From Tepidibacter hydrothermalis (GTDB taxonomy: Bacteria; Bacillota; Clostridia; Peptostreptococcales; Peptostreptococcaceae), in assembly GCF_029542625.1 (NCBI RefSeq), contig NZ_CP120733.1:1364001-1428000 (forward strand): a stretch of 64,000 nucleotides of DNA. Reading direction: 5' to 3'. Positions 44,803-53,805 of the stretch are shown here, one piece after another. A program made the position numbers and the translations under genes. Below the pieces are notes generated by a model. It searched no databases, was not told where the DNA came from, and saw nothing but the letters and a program-made list of their open reading frames with translations. Within the stretch, counting starts at the first letter, position 1. Each line of letters begins with the position of its first letter.

Positions 44803-45691
44803 TACTACGCTTAAAAATTACAATTAACTGTTCTTGTCTTGTACAATAAATTAATATCTAGCTAAATAGTAGGATAGCCTAAAATAGTAAATGATTATTT
44901 TGTTTATCTGTAGAAAAACCATAAAATCGACATATTATTACAAAAATGTATTATAGAGTAATAAATGATGATGCAAAAAAATAAAAAATAAATATTGCGA
45001 ATTTACAGATAGATGAAAGTCATAATGTTTATTTTGATGAATTAACAATAACTAATGCAAGAATGTATCAAACATTTATTAAATTTGAAATTAGATTAAA
45101 TTATTAAATCATTTAGAGAATAATATAGATACAATGTGTATTAGTTTTAAATCTCATCTATATTTGTTTGAAGGTAAAAGTTAAATATTAGACTAAATCA
45201 AGATAGAATATTATTTTATATTTAATTTAAAACATAAAAATTATGTATATATTTATACATAATAAGATGACTATTAATGAAATGGATTTTGTCAATCTCT
45301 TCTTTTAACCTCATTTTAGTAAACATTAGAATATAATAAATTTGTTTGGTCTGAAAATTTAATAAAATAAACAGAATAAAAAAGAAATCTTTATAAAAAA
45401 ACTAAAGATTTCTTTTTTATTTTGTTTATTTAACTTGTAAAAAAATGAAATATATAGAAAAAACAATATATATAAAATAAAGAAAATATATAAAGAAAAT
45501 AAATCAAGATAAAGAAAATAAATAATGTAAGAAAAATTAAGAATATAGTGTGAAATATATACTTTATTGTAAATGAAAAAATAAAATGTTAATATCGTAT
45601 AGAAAATAATGTTTTACTATATTTTAAAACGGAATTCAAGTTTATTAAAAACTTTAATTTTGCAAAAAATTAAATAGAAAGAGGAGATTAA
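44803..45691. other. 889-nt gene-poor spacer
   Basis: Very A/T-rich. One stretch (about 44990-45107) reads without stops as NIANLQIDESHNVYFDELTI and onward for about 40 residues without a start, and a second short open piece follows in another frame; this looks like a decayed gene but is too short to identify. A terminator lies at 45378-45420, and three copies of TAAAGAAAATA occur at about 45478-45520. No RNA gene was recognised. Confidence 0.5.
45378..45420. terminator. Isolated terminator-like hairpin
   Basis: AAAAAAGAAATCTTT / AAAGATTTCTTTTTT, 15-bp perfect stem, 11-nt loop. A-rich before and T-rich after, so it could act on either strand. The nearest upstream gene ends 575 nt earlier, so it may end an unrecognised transcript or the decayed gene. 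Confidence 0.75.
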
Positions 45692-47074
45692 ATGGCTTTA
45701 GCACAAAATCAAGAAGAAAATGTTGTAGAACAAAGTAAAAAACATCCTCCTGGATTGTATATGTTGTTTTTTACTGAAATGTGGGAAAGATTTAGTTACT
45801 ATGGTATGAGAGCACTTCTTATAATGTATCTAACTACTGAATTAGTAAAAGGTGGACTGGGTATTGAAAAAAGTACAGCAGCTCTTATATATGGATGGTT
45901 TACTGGTCTTGTGTATTTTACACCTATAATAGGTGGATATATTTCTGATAAATATTTAGGACAAAGAAAAGCCATTACAATAGGTGGTATAACTATGGCA
46001 CTTGGGCAAGTGGCTCTATTTTCGCAACAAAGTAAAACGTTTTTATATTTAGGATTATTTTTACTTATAATAGGAAATGGTTTCTTTAAACCAAATATAT
46101 CTACTTTGGTTGGAAAATTATATCCTGATGGAGATAAAAGAAGAGATGCTGCATTTACAATATTCTATATGGGAATAAATGTTGGTGCGTTTTTAGCGCC
46201 TTTAATATGTGGAACTTTAGCAGAGAGCACTTTTGCAATAAGAGAAGGTAATATGATTGTTCAATATGGATTTAAATATGGATTTTTGGCAGCTGCTATA
46301 GGAATGGTTTTAGGACAAATTGTATTTAATTTACTTGCTAATAAATATCTTGGAGATATAGGTAAAGCACCTGTAGGGATAAAAGATAAGAATAATAAAG
46401 AAAAAATAGATAGACCTCTTACAAAGAAAGAAAAGGAGAGAACGACAGTAATATTCATATTAGCTACATTTGTTGTAGTGTTTTGGGCTGGATTTGAACA
46501 AGCTGGAAGTTCACTTACTATATATACTCAAGATTATATAAATAGAAATATAGGATCTTTTGAAGTACCAGTATCTTGGTTCCAATCATTAAATCCTTTT
46601 TTCATAGTTTTACTTGCACCTGTACTATCTAAAGTTTGGATAACGTTATCTAAAAGAGAGCAAGGCGATTTAAAGATACCTGTTAAAATGGCTTTTGGAT
46701 TAATTTTACTAGGTTTAGGATTTTTATTAATGGTAGGAGCTGTTTTACAAAGAGGAGGATCGGATGATATAGCTATAAAAGCTAATATGATGTGGCTTGT
46801 AGGAGCATACTTGTTACACACTTTAGGAGAACTATGTTTATCTCCAGTAGGTCTTTCGATGGTTAGTTCTATAGCTCCAGTTAAATATGCATCAGCTCTT
46901 ATGGGAGTGTGGTTATTAAGTAGCTTTGTTGCACAGATAGTTGGAGGATATATAGCTTCTTATGTAGAAAAGCTTGGACACTTACAGATATTTGGCGGAA
47001 TAGCAGTTGTTTCTATTGTTGTCGGTTTAATATTAATAACTTTAAATAAAAAATTAGTATCTATGATGGAATAA
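45692..47074 (+). CDS. POT family proton-coupled peptide transporter
   Basis: A 460-residue membrane protein with about 12-14 helices. The proton-coupling motif EMWERFSYYGMRALLIMYL (E-x-x-E-R-F-x-Y-Y-G) is near residues 27-45, and the POT signature continues with GWFTGLVYFTPIIGGYISDKYLG. The second signature FxPNISTLVG (NGFFKPNISTLVG) is also present. It imports di- and tripeptides with protons. Ribosome site AGAGGAG before ATG. Single gene with its own terminator. Confidence 0.93.
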   Translation: MALAQNQEENVVEQSKKHPPGLYMLFFTEMWERFSYYGMRALLIMYLTTELVKGGLGIEKSTAALIYGWFTGLVYFTPIIGGYISDKYLGQRKAITIGGITMALGQVALFSQQSKTFLYLGLFLLIIGNGFFKPNISTLVGKLYPDGDKRRDAAFTIFYMGINVGAFLAPLICGTLAESTFAIREGNMIVQYGFKYGFLAAAIGMVLGQIVFNLLANKYLGDIGKAPVGIKDKNNKEKIDRPLTKKEKERTTVIFILATFVVVFWAGFEQAGSSLTIYTQDYINRNIGSFEVPVSWFQSLNPFFIVLLAPVLSKVWITLSKREQGDLKIPVKMAFGLILLGLGFLLMVGAVLQRGGSDDIAIKANMMWLVGAYLLHTLGELCLSPVGLSMVSSIAPVKYASALMGVWLLSSFVAQIVGGYIASYVEKLGHLQIFGGIAVVSIVVGLILITLNKKLVSMME

Positions 47075-47101
47075 AAAAAGATGATTTAATCATCTTTTTT
47101 T
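47074..47101 (+). terminator. Rho-independent terminator after the peptide transporter
   Basis: AAAAAGATGAT-TTA-ATCATCTTTTT, stem directly after the stop, followed by T residues. Confidence 0.88.
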
Positions 47102-47235
47102 GATTATAGATTTATAAATATATATAAATTGTTATATCCTTATAAAAATGATAGTATTATATATATAATATTATTTTGACTGATAGGATTCATGATATAC
47201 AAGGCAAACTTATTTATGAGGAGATGGGAATTTAA

Positions 47236-47532
47236 ATGGATTATAATTCGAAATTGAAAGATGAACAAATAGATACCTTGTTTGAAGTTATACTTAAAAT
47301 TAATACCATAGAGGAATGTTATATGTTCTTTGAGGATATATGTACGGTTAAAGAATTGAAATCTTTATCACAAAGGTTACAAGTAGCAAAAATGTTAAGG
47401 AATAATAAAACTTATACGGAAATAGAAGAAAATACAGGAGCAAGTACAGCTACTATAAGTAGGGTTAGTAGATGTTTGAATTATGGAGCTGACGGATATA
47501 ATATTATGCTTGATAGAATGGATAAAAAATAG
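47236..47532 (+). CDS. YerC/YecD family TrpR-related protein
   Basis: A 98-residue DNA-binding protein of the TrpR superfamily. The central part reads CTVKELKSLSQRLQVAKML and then the helix-turn-helix YTEIEENTGASTATISRVSR, ending with the family-typical LNYGADGYNIMLDR. Members in Bacillus lie next to pcrA or pur genes and have no firm target. Ribosome site GAGGAGATGGG. Single gene; its stop codon overlaps the shared terminator with the convergent MFS gene. Confidence 0.9.
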   Translation: MDYNSKLKDEQIDTLFEVILKINTIEECYMFFEDICTVKELKSLSQRLQVAKMLRNNKTYTEIEENTGASTATISRVSRCLNYGADGYNIMLDRMDKK

Positions 47533-47558
47533 ATACCTTATATTATAAGGTATCTATT
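47529..47558. terminator. Bidirectional terminator between yerC-like and MFS genes
   Basis: ATAGATACCTTATA / TATAAGGTATCTAT, 14 bp per arm, A-rich on the left and T-rich on the right. Only 10 nt separate the two convergent stops, so the hairpin contains both stop codons. Confidence 0.88.
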
Positions 47559-48694
47559 TTTTTGAATATATTAATATAGAATAATAAAGATAAACTTAAA
47601 GCTATAGGTATTAGTGAAAAAGCTATATATGATGATAAGTAAGTTGATAAAATACCCATTAAACTGTTCATAAGCATATTTATAATAGAAACAAATGATA
47701 ATATTAATCCCATTATATATGAAGTGTTTTCTTTAAATGCTTTTCCTATTATTGTTATTGTAGTTGGAAAAATTATTGAAAAGAAAAATCCTGAAAGAGA
47801 TATTAATATTATAAAATTAGATTTCAATAAATATCCACTCCAAAATAATATTAATGACATTGATAAGTAAATTAGCATAGATCTTTTTATACTTAATCGA
47901 TGCACAACAAATCCTCCTGTTAATCTTCCAAATGTGAATACTAGAAAGAAAATGGCAGAATAGTGTGTTGCCTGGTCAATTGTAAAATTATATGAAGTTT
48001 GAGCAAAGTTAACAAACCAGTTTAAAAATCCTACTTCAGAAAAAACATATAAGCCTTGTGCAAATATGAATAATAAAACTAGTTTGCTTTTTAAAGCTTT
48101 AAATATATTTGATTCTACATTTACTGGTTCAACTTTTGGAAATTTAGTAAATAATATAAAAAATAAAGATAATAACATCAATCCACTATTTATTAAAAAC
48201 ACATCTCTAAAAGTAAAACCTTTCAAAATCATATTTCCAGAAAATTTTTGGCTTATACTAACTCCAAAACCATAAAAAAAGTGAGTGAGGTTTATAAGTA
48301 TTGTGTTATAAGTAATAAATAAAATTGGAGATATAGAATTCACTGATATGCCTTGAAGACCTGTACCTATGTTTGTTACAAATACAGAAATTAGCAATAT
48401 TGTGAAAGTAGGAGCAACAGATGTTATAAGATAAGAAATACCTATTATTATAGTAGAAAAAACAAGAACTTTTTTTTGTCCGAATTTAGAACAAAGTATA
48501 CCTCCTGCATAAGTTGAAATTATATAGCCAAATATTGAAAGTGAGAACATAAAACCTATTGATGAATCAGAAATTTGGAATACTTCCTTAAATTGAGAAA
48601 CAAATACTCCTTTTATACTTTCACAAAAACCTATAATGAGCATATTCAAAAAAATGAAAATTATTGCTGGTTTATATTTTATGTTTTTTATCAT
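47543..48694 (-). CDS. Major facilitator superfamily transporter
   Basis: A 383-residue membrane protein with 12 predicted helices in two halves. The MFS loop 2-3 motif is visible in altered form (GGILCSKFGQKKVLV) and the equivalent in the second half (GGFVVHRLSIKRSMLIY). It resembles sugar/FHS-type MFS permeases, but the substrate is unclear. Start choice: GAAAGGA lies 8 nt before ATG 48694; the longer frame starting at 48748 would add an unusual 18-residue extension. Ends in the terminator shared with the YerC gene. Confidence 0.82.
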   Translation of the reverse strand: MIKNIKYKPAIIFIFLNMLIIGFCESIKGVFVSQFKEVFQISDSSIGFMFSLSIFGYIISTYAGGILCSKFGQKKVLVFSTIIIGISYLITSVAPTFTILLISVFVTNIGTGLQGISVNSISPILFITYNTILINLTHFFYGFGVSISQKFSGNMILKGFTFRDVFLINSGLMLLSLFFILFTKFPKVEPVNVESNIFKALKSKLVLLFIFAQGLYVFSEVGFLNWFVNFAQTSYNFTIDQATHYSAIFFLVFTFGRLTGGFVVHRLSIKRSMLIYLSMSLILFWSGYLLKSNFIILISLSGFFFSIIFPTTITIIGKAFKENTSYIMGLILSFVSIINMLMNSLMGILSTYLSSYIAFSLIPIALSLSLLFYINIFKKIDTL

Positions 48695-48873
48695 AACTAG
48701 TATCCTTTCTAAATTAGTTGGTTTATTGAAATAAAAATAGAGTAACATAAATTTGTTATAAAGTCTACATTATATATTGTTTGATTTGTGTATCTAAATA
48801 CATAGCGTCAAGGAGAATAGAGGTATTTTTGATTTTAATATAATGGAAATGTATAACTATAGAATTTAAAAAA

Positions 48874-48903
48874 TAGACAAAAACATACGAAAAATGATAT
48901 AAT
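48874..48903 (+). promoter_or_regulatory. Possible promoter of the flagellar operon
   Basis: TAGACA (48874-48879), 18-nt spacer, TATAAT (48898-48903), about 350 nt before flgB. A further TATAAT at 49113-49118 has no good -35 partner. If used, the first promoter gives a long leader that includes the hairpin at 49157-49224. The region 48695-49253 shows no gene on either strand and no c-di-GMP riboswitch core. Confidence 0.4.
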
Positions 48904-49156
48904 TTTATGTATAAAAATATATTGAAAAATTTACAATAATTATTGAGTAAATTAAATTTAAAATATAGATTTATGAGTTGTATGAGCTTATTTATATCAA
49001 ATTTCATATATTAATTTTGAAATATAAACCTTTTTAATGTCGATATTATGAAAAAAACATCCTATTTGATGTATTTATGTCTAATTTAGGTAATTTAGCA
49101 TCGTATATATTGTATAATAATTAGTAAATTAGTAGTGTTTTATTAAATTTGTATTG

Positions 49157-49224
49157 TTTATATTTTAAACCTTAGGTAATATATATATATATGTATGTAT
49201 GTTATCTAAGGTTTAAAATATAAA
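49157..49224. promoter_or_regulatory. Long hairpin in the flgB leader
   Basis: A 24-bp inverted repeat (arms 49157-49180 and 49201-49224; key sequence TATTTTAAACCTTAG / CTAAGGTTTAAAATA, two G-T pairs) around a 20-nt TA-rich loop. There is no T-run after it, so it is not an ordinary terminator. It ends 29 nt before the flgB start codon, close enough to affect translation or transcript stability. Confidence 0.8.
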
Positions 49225-49253
49225 ATTTGTAAAAAAATACTAGAGGGGGAAAT

Positions 49254-49655
49254 ATGAGATTAAATGATAATATAAACTTATTGAGTAAAAGTTTAGATGC
49301 CTATTCTATTAGACAAAATGCTATAAATAACAACATATCAAATTCTAATACTCCTAATTATAAAAGAAAGGATGTGGAATTTGACAAAATACTAAGAAAA
49401 ATTACAAATGAAAATGGTATTAATATAAAAACAACTAATCCTAAACATATAGGAACAGATATTGACAAATTGGATTTAAAACCAAAAATTATTATTGATA
49501 AAAATACAAAATCCAGACTTGATGGAAATAATGTAGACATAGATGTAGAAATGGCAGAGTTAAGTAAAAATTATATAAAATATAATGTTGCAAGTCAACA
49601 GATAACAAGTGCATTTAAAAGATATAAAAATGCAATAAGTGGAGGAGGTAGATAA
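49254..49655 (+). CDS. flgB: Flagellar basal-body rod protein FlgB
   Basis: A 133-residue proximal rod protein, first gene of the flagellar operon. The N-terminal rod motif is shared with other axial proteins: NLLSKSLDAYSIRQNAINNN followed by ISNSNTPNYKRKDVEFD. The C-terminal helix (ELSKNYIKYNVASQQITSAF) is typical. It assembles outside the membrane after export through the flagellar type III system. Ribosome site GAGGGGGAAAT before ATG. FlgC starts right after it. Confidence 0.93.
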   Translation: MRLNDNINLLSKSLDAYSIRQNAINNNISNSNTPNYKRKDVEFDKILRKITNENGINIKTTNPKHIGTDIDKLDLKPKIIIDKNTKSRLDGNNVDIDVEMAELSKNYIKYNVASQQITSAFKRYKNAISGGGR

Positions 49656-49656
49656 T

Positions 49657-50106
49657 ATGTCGCTATTTAATTCTATAAATATAAGTTCTTCTGGGCTGAC
49701 TGCTGAAAGATTAAGAATGGATATAATATCTAAAAACATAGCTAATGCAAACACAACAAGAACAGCAAATGGAACTCCATATAAAAGACAAGTAGTCACA
49801 TTCAAAGCTGCTGAAAAAGAGTCTTTTAAAACACATCTAAACAAATATGTAAATAAAAATAATAATAATAATATAGGAAATGGAGTTGAGGTAACTAGTA
49901 TAAAAGAAGATCAGAGTGCGTTTAAAAGGGTTTATGACCCAGGGCATCCGGATGCCGATAAAAAAGGATATGTTTTAATGCCAAATGTTAATATAGTAAC
50001 AGAAATGATAAATATGATTTCGGCTACAAGATCATATGAAGCAAATGTTACTGCGTTAAATTCAAGTAAAAGCATGATGATGAAGGCTTTAGAAATTGGT
50101 AGATAA
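49657..50106 (+). CDS. flgC: Flagellar basal-body rod protein FlgC
   Basis: A 149-residue rod protein. N-terminal motif: SINISSSGLTAERLRMDIIS with KNIANANTTRT; C-terminal: PNVNIVTEMINMISATRSYE, then ALNSSKSMMMKALEIGR. Start choice: GGAGGAGGT ends 8 nt before ATG 49657; the longer frame beginning at 49639 overlaps flgB and includes that site. It follows flgB with one base between them. Confidence 0.95.
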   Translation: MSLFNSINISSSGLTAERLRMDIISKNIANANTTRTANGTPYKRQVVTFKAAEKESFKTHLNKYVNKNNNNNIGNGVEVTSIKEDQSAFKRVYDPGHPDADKKGYVLMPNVNIVTEMINMISATRSYEANVTALNSSKSMMMKALEIGR

Positions 50107-50120
50107 AGGGGTGTGATATT

Positions 50121-50420
50121 GTGCAAGTTCAAGGTGGAAAAATTCATAGCCTAACTATCGGTAGTACAGAAAATAACACTAAAAAGTCTACTGATTCAAA
50201 CATAGGGTTTAAGGATTTTTTAAATAAAGCAGTTTATTCTGTAAGTGATATGGAAAAAAAATCAGATGAAATGAATTTTAAATTTATAAGTGGAGAAGTT
50301 GATAACATTCATGAAGTTATGATTGCAACACAAAAGGCAGATATAGCCATACAAGCATTTACAGAAGTGAAAAGTAAGATAATGGATGCATACAAAGAAA
50401 TTATGAGAATACAAATATAG
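50121..50420 (+). CDS. fliE: Flagellar hook-basal body protein FliE
   Basis: A 99-residue protein linking the MS ring and the rod. The FliE family C-terminus is clear: FISGEVDNIHEVMIATQKAD, then IAIQAFTEVKSKIMDAYKEIMRIQ. It starts at GTG 50121 behind AAAGGGGTG. Position between flgC and fliF is standard. Confidence 0.93.
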   Translation: MQVQGGKIHSLTIGSTENNTKKSTDSNIGFKDFLNKAVYSVSDMEKKSDEMNFKFISGEVDNIHEVMIATQKADIAIQAFTEVKSKIMDAYKEIMRIQI

Positions 50421-50451
50421 CAATATACCTAGCTTGGAATGAGGTGTATAA

Positions 50452-52002
50452 ATGGGTGATAATTTTTTGAAAATAAAAGAAGCTGTAGTTGCGTTTTTAA
50501 ATAAATATACTAAAAAACAAAAAATAAATGTATTTGTTGGATTGATATTGATATTGATTATAAGTACACTAACTATATTCAATATGACAAAACCTGAATA
50601 TAGTGTTTTGTATAAAGACTTAGACATAAAAGAGTCGGCAAATATAACTAAAAATCTAGATGAACTTAAAATTGAGTATAAGCTGAATGATGAGGGTACT
50701 ATACTGGTTAAAAAAGAACAGATAAACAAAATAAAAATGGATTTATCAACAAAAGGGGTACCAAGTACCAAATTTTCATACGATGATTTATTAGAAAAAA
50801 ATACTATGTTTATGAGCGAGGATGAAAAAGATAGAGTCTTTAATTATGCACTTAAAAATCAAATAGAATCTGTAATAGAAGAAATGCCAGCTATTAAAAA
50901 TGCAGATGTAATTTTGACTATACCAAAAGATTCAACTTTTATACTAGATGAAAATAAGGAAAATTCAAAAGCGTCTGTGACTTTGGAATTGAATGAAGGG
51001 TTTACTTTAGATAAACAAAGTATAGAAGGAATAGCATTTTTAGTATCAAACTCGGTTCAAGGATTAAGCGTTGATAATATAACGATTCATGATTCTACTG
51101 GACGAGTTCTTAATAAAAAAGATAATGAACAATCTTATGAATCTTCAAATCAATTAGAGATACAGAATAAAGTTAAAGAGGATATAGAAGGCAATTTGGT
51201 TGAATTTTTATCTACTATATATGGTTATGGTAATGTATCTGTTATGGCTAGTGTAAAGCTAAATTTTGATACTGATATAACTGAAACAAAAGAATATAAT
51301 ACTCCTATAGAAGGAGAAGAAAATGGTCTTATAAGAAGTATAAAGGAAAAAAATGAATCAGTTAAGAATTCTCAAAATGGAGGAGTACCTGGGACTGATA
51401 GTAATACTGAAGAAATAACTCAGTATCAACAAGAAGAAAGTGGAAATTCTGCATATAATAATTTTGATAAAACTGTAAATTATGAACTTAATGAAATAGT
51501 TAGAAAAGTTGAAAAAGCTAAAGGTCAGATACAAGATATAACGGTAGCAGTAGTGCTTAATAGTGAAATATTACCAGACAAAGAACTGACGCAGGAAAAG
51601 AAAAAGGAAATAGTAAATTCAGTATCGAGTGCGGCAGGAATAGACACTAAAAGAGTTGAGGTATATGCACAAGCATTTAATAATGATTTAGATAAAGGTG
51701 TAGATGAAATTGATAATGGAAAGATGAATATGCCTATGTGGACTATTATATTAATAATATTGCTTATATTAATACCTGTATTTATTTGTATATTATATAT
51801 TATTAAAGTTAGAAAAGAAAAAGAAAAAGAAAAAGAAAAGATTGAAGAAAAATCTCCAAATATAGATATAATGGAAGAAGAAATAGAGGAATTAGAATTA
51901 GATATAAAAGAGTCTGGACATAAAAAGAGCATAGAAAATCTTGTTAATAAAAATCCAGAAATAGTGGCTCAACTATTAAAAAGTTGGATAGATGAGGAAT
52001 AA
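50452..52002 (+). CDS. fliF: Flagellar MS-ring protein FliF
   Basis: A 516-residue membrane ring protein with two transmembrane helices (about 24-44 and 426-448) flanking the periplasm-equivalent domain. The YscJ-like part contains YSVLYKDLDIKESANITKNL and, later, VILTIPKDSTF-type ring-building motif strands. The C-terminal cytoplasmic tail (about 450-516), rich in Glu and Lys, ends NPEIVAQLLKSWIDEE, the FliG-binding sequence. FliG starts 13 nt after its stop. Confidence 0.94.
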   Translation: MGDNFLKIKEAVVAFLNKYTKKQKINVFVGLILILIISTLTIFNMTKPEYSVLYKDLDIKESANITKNLDELKIEYKLNDEGTILVKKEQINKIKMDLSTKGVPSTKFSYDDLLEKNTMFMSEDEKDRVFNYALKNQIESVIEEMPAIKNADVILTIPKDSTFILDENKENSKASVTLELNEGFTLDKQSIEGIAFLVSNSVQGLSVDNITIHDSTGRVLNKKDNEQSYESSNQLEIQNKVKEDIEGNLVEFLSTIYGYGNVSVMASVKLNFDTDITETKEYNTPIEGEENGLIRSIKEKNESVKNSQNGGVPGTDSNTEEITQYQQEESGNSAYNNFDKTVNYELNEIVRKVEKAKGQIQDITVAVVLNSEILPDKELTQEKKKEIVNSVSSAAGIDTKRVEVYAQAFNNDLDKGVDEIDNGKMNMPMWTIILIILLILIPVFICILYIIKVRKEKEKEKEKIEEKSPNIDIMEEEIEELELDIKESGHKKSIENLVNKNPEIVAQLLKSWIDEE

Positions 52003-52015
52003 GAGGTGATTGAGT

Positions 52016-53032
52016 TTGGCAAAAAAGAGTAAAAATGAGATGAATGGTAAGCAAAAAGCAGCTATACTCTTAATAACACTTGGACCTGAATATTCTGCTA
52101 AAATGTTTAAATATTTATCAGAAGAAGAAATAGAAGAAATAACACTAGAAATTGCTAATATGAAGAAAGTGGAATCAGAAGTAAAAGAAAAAATATTGCA
52201 AGAGTTTTATGAGGTTTGTTTAGCACAAGAAGTTATATCAGAGGGTGGAATAGGATATGCCAAAGATGTTCTAGAAAAGGCTTTAGGTCATGATAAAGCC
52301 ATAGAAATTATTAATAGATTAACAGCATCATTACAAGTTAAACCTTTTGATTTTGCAAGAAAGGCTGATCCGTCTCAAATTGTGAATTTTATACAAAATG
52401 AACATCCTCAAACTATAGCATTAATATTATCTTATTTAGATTCTGAAAAATCAGGGCAGATACTTTCGAGCCTTTCTCATGATAAGCAATCTGAAGTTGC
52501 AAGAAGAATTGCTACTATGGATAGAACGTACCCAGAGGTTATAAAAGAGATAGAATTAGTTCTTGAAAATAAACTATCAAATCTTGTTACAGAAGACCAT
52601 ACAATTGTCGGAGGCGTTCAGTCTATTGTTGATATATTAAATTCTGTAGATAGAGGAACTGAAAAATATATTATGGAAGATCTTGAAATGTCAGATCCTG
52701 AACTTGCAGAAGATATTAAAAAGAGAATGTTTGTATTTGAGGATATTATTACACTTGATAATGTATCTATACAAAGGTTTATTAGAGAAATTGATAATAA
52801 TGAACTTGCAGTTGCTTTAAAAGGTGCAACTCAAGAGGTCGCAGAACTTATATTCTCCAATATGTCAAAACGATTGGCAGACATGATAAAAGAGGATATG
52901 GAATTTATGGGACCTGTTAGATTGAAAGATGTAGAAGAGGCTCAGCAGAAAATCGTTAATAACATACGAAAGCTTGAAGAATCTGGAGAAATAATAATCT
53001 CAAGAGGTGGAGGCGATGAACTAATTGTCTAA
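52016..53032 (+). CDS. fliG: Flagellar motor switch protein FliG
   Basis: A 338-residue rotor protein, the same length as Bacillus FliG. N-terminal GKQKAAILLITLG, middle EHPQTIALILSYLD (EHPQ motif), and the C-terminal torque helix region with MSKRLADMIKEDMEFMGPVR carrying the charged residues that meet MotA. Start choice: TTG 52016 lies 9 nt after GAGG; the alternative TTG 52010 would be only 3 nt away. The fliH start codon overlaps its end. Confidence 0.95.
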   Translation: MAKKSKNEMNGKQKAAILLITLGPEYSAKMFKYLSEEEIEEITLEIANMKKVESEVKEKILQEFYEVCLAQEVISEGGIGYAKDVLEKALGHDKAIEIINRLTASLQVKPFDFARKADPSQIVNFIQNEHPQTIALILSYLDSEKSGQILSSLSHDKQSEVARRIATMDRTYPEVIKEIELVLENKLSNLVTEDHTIVGGVQSIVDILNSVDRGTEKYIMEDLEMSDPELAEDIKKRMFVFEDIITLDNVSIQRFIREIDNNELAVALKGATQEVAELIFSNMSKRLADMIKEDMEFMGPVRLKDVEEAQQKIVNNIRKLEESGEIIISRGGGDELIV

Positions 53033-53804
53033 AATTATAAAACATAATCAAGTTAATATTAGTGAAGAAAAAATCGTTGGACTTCAGCCTCGAAGTATTA
53101 CTGTAGATAATAAATCTCAAGAAAAAAAGTTGAAAATAGAAAATGAAATAAATAATCTCATCTTAAAAAAAAATGATATTTTAAAAGAAATAGAACTGAT
53201 AAAACAAGATTCTATAAAAGAAAAAAATAATATAATAGAAACTGCTCATAAAGAATATGAAACCATTATAAATTCAGCTAATGAAAAGGCGAAAGTAGAG
53301 TTAGATAAGTACAAGCAAGAAGGTTATCAAAAGGGTTATGAAGAAGGGTTTGAAGAGGGACAACAAAAAAGCATAGAGAAATATCAATCAGAAATAGATG
53401 AGGCTATAAATGTAAAAAATAGTGTTATTGAATGGAAAAAAAATGAAGTAGATAAAATGGAAAAAGACATTATAAACTTAGTAATAAATTCAGTTGATAA
53501 AATTATTAAAGTCAAGTTAGAGGAAAATGATGATATAATACTAAATCTTATAAAAGAAGCTTTAAATAAATTGACTTTCACTGAAAAGTTGATAGTTAGA
53601 GTAAGTGATGATGATTTTGAAAAAGTTAACTCATCAAGAGACAAAATACTTGCTATGGCTGGATATATAGATGATATTCAAGTAAAAGTAGATAAGTCTC
53701 TTGAAAAAGGTGATTTAATAATAGACACTAGTGCAGGAACTGTTAATCCAAGTATAAAAAATCAGTTTGAAATAATAAAAGAAGAATTTTTAAGTCTAGT
53801 TTAG
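53025..53804 (+). CDS. fliH: Flagellar assembly protein FliH
   Basis: A 259-residue regulator of the export ATPase. An N-terminal variable part is followed by a long coiled coil (about 35-130) with the glycine-spaced segment YQKGYEEGFEEGQQKS, typical of FliH G-x-x-x-G repeats, and the C-terminal FliH domain (about 150-259). It starts at TTG 53025, overlapping the fliG stop by 8 nt, behind GGAGG 11 nt upstream. FliH forms a stalk with FliI. Confidence 0.88.
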   Translation: MSKIIKHNQVNISEEKIVGLQPRSITVDNKSQEKKLKIENEINNLILKKNDILKEIELIKQDSIKEKNNIIETAHKEYETIINSANEKAKVELDKYKQEGYQKGYEEGFEEGQQKSIEKYQSEIDEAINVKNSVIEWKKNEVDKMEKDIINLVINSVDKIIKVKLEENDDIILNLIKEALNKLTFTEKLIVRVSDDDFEKVNSSRDKILAMAGYIDDIQVKVDKSLEKGDLIIDTSAGTVNPSIKNQFEIIKEEFLSLV

Positions 53805-53805
53805 G

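Noticed and set aside
48765-49007. 80-residue minus-strand ORF upstream of the MFS gene
   Set aside because: No ribosome site, low-complexity Ile/Tyr/Phe content, and it overlaps the likely flagellar promoter region.
49157-49224. Invertible flagellar switch like that of C. difficile
   Set aside because: The arms are separated by only 20 nt of near-symmetric TA sequence, too short for a typical serine/tyrosine recombinase inversion and without a visible promoter or terminator to switch.
48695-49253. c-di-GMP riboswitch in the flgB leader
   Set aside because: The conserved GEMM core sequences could not be found on the plus strand; only an A/T-rich leader and one hairpin are present.
50262-50771. 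169-residue minus-strand ORF across fliE and fliF
   Set aside because: Opposes two clear flagellar genes in an operon and has the hydrophobic, Phe-rich composition of a shadow frame.
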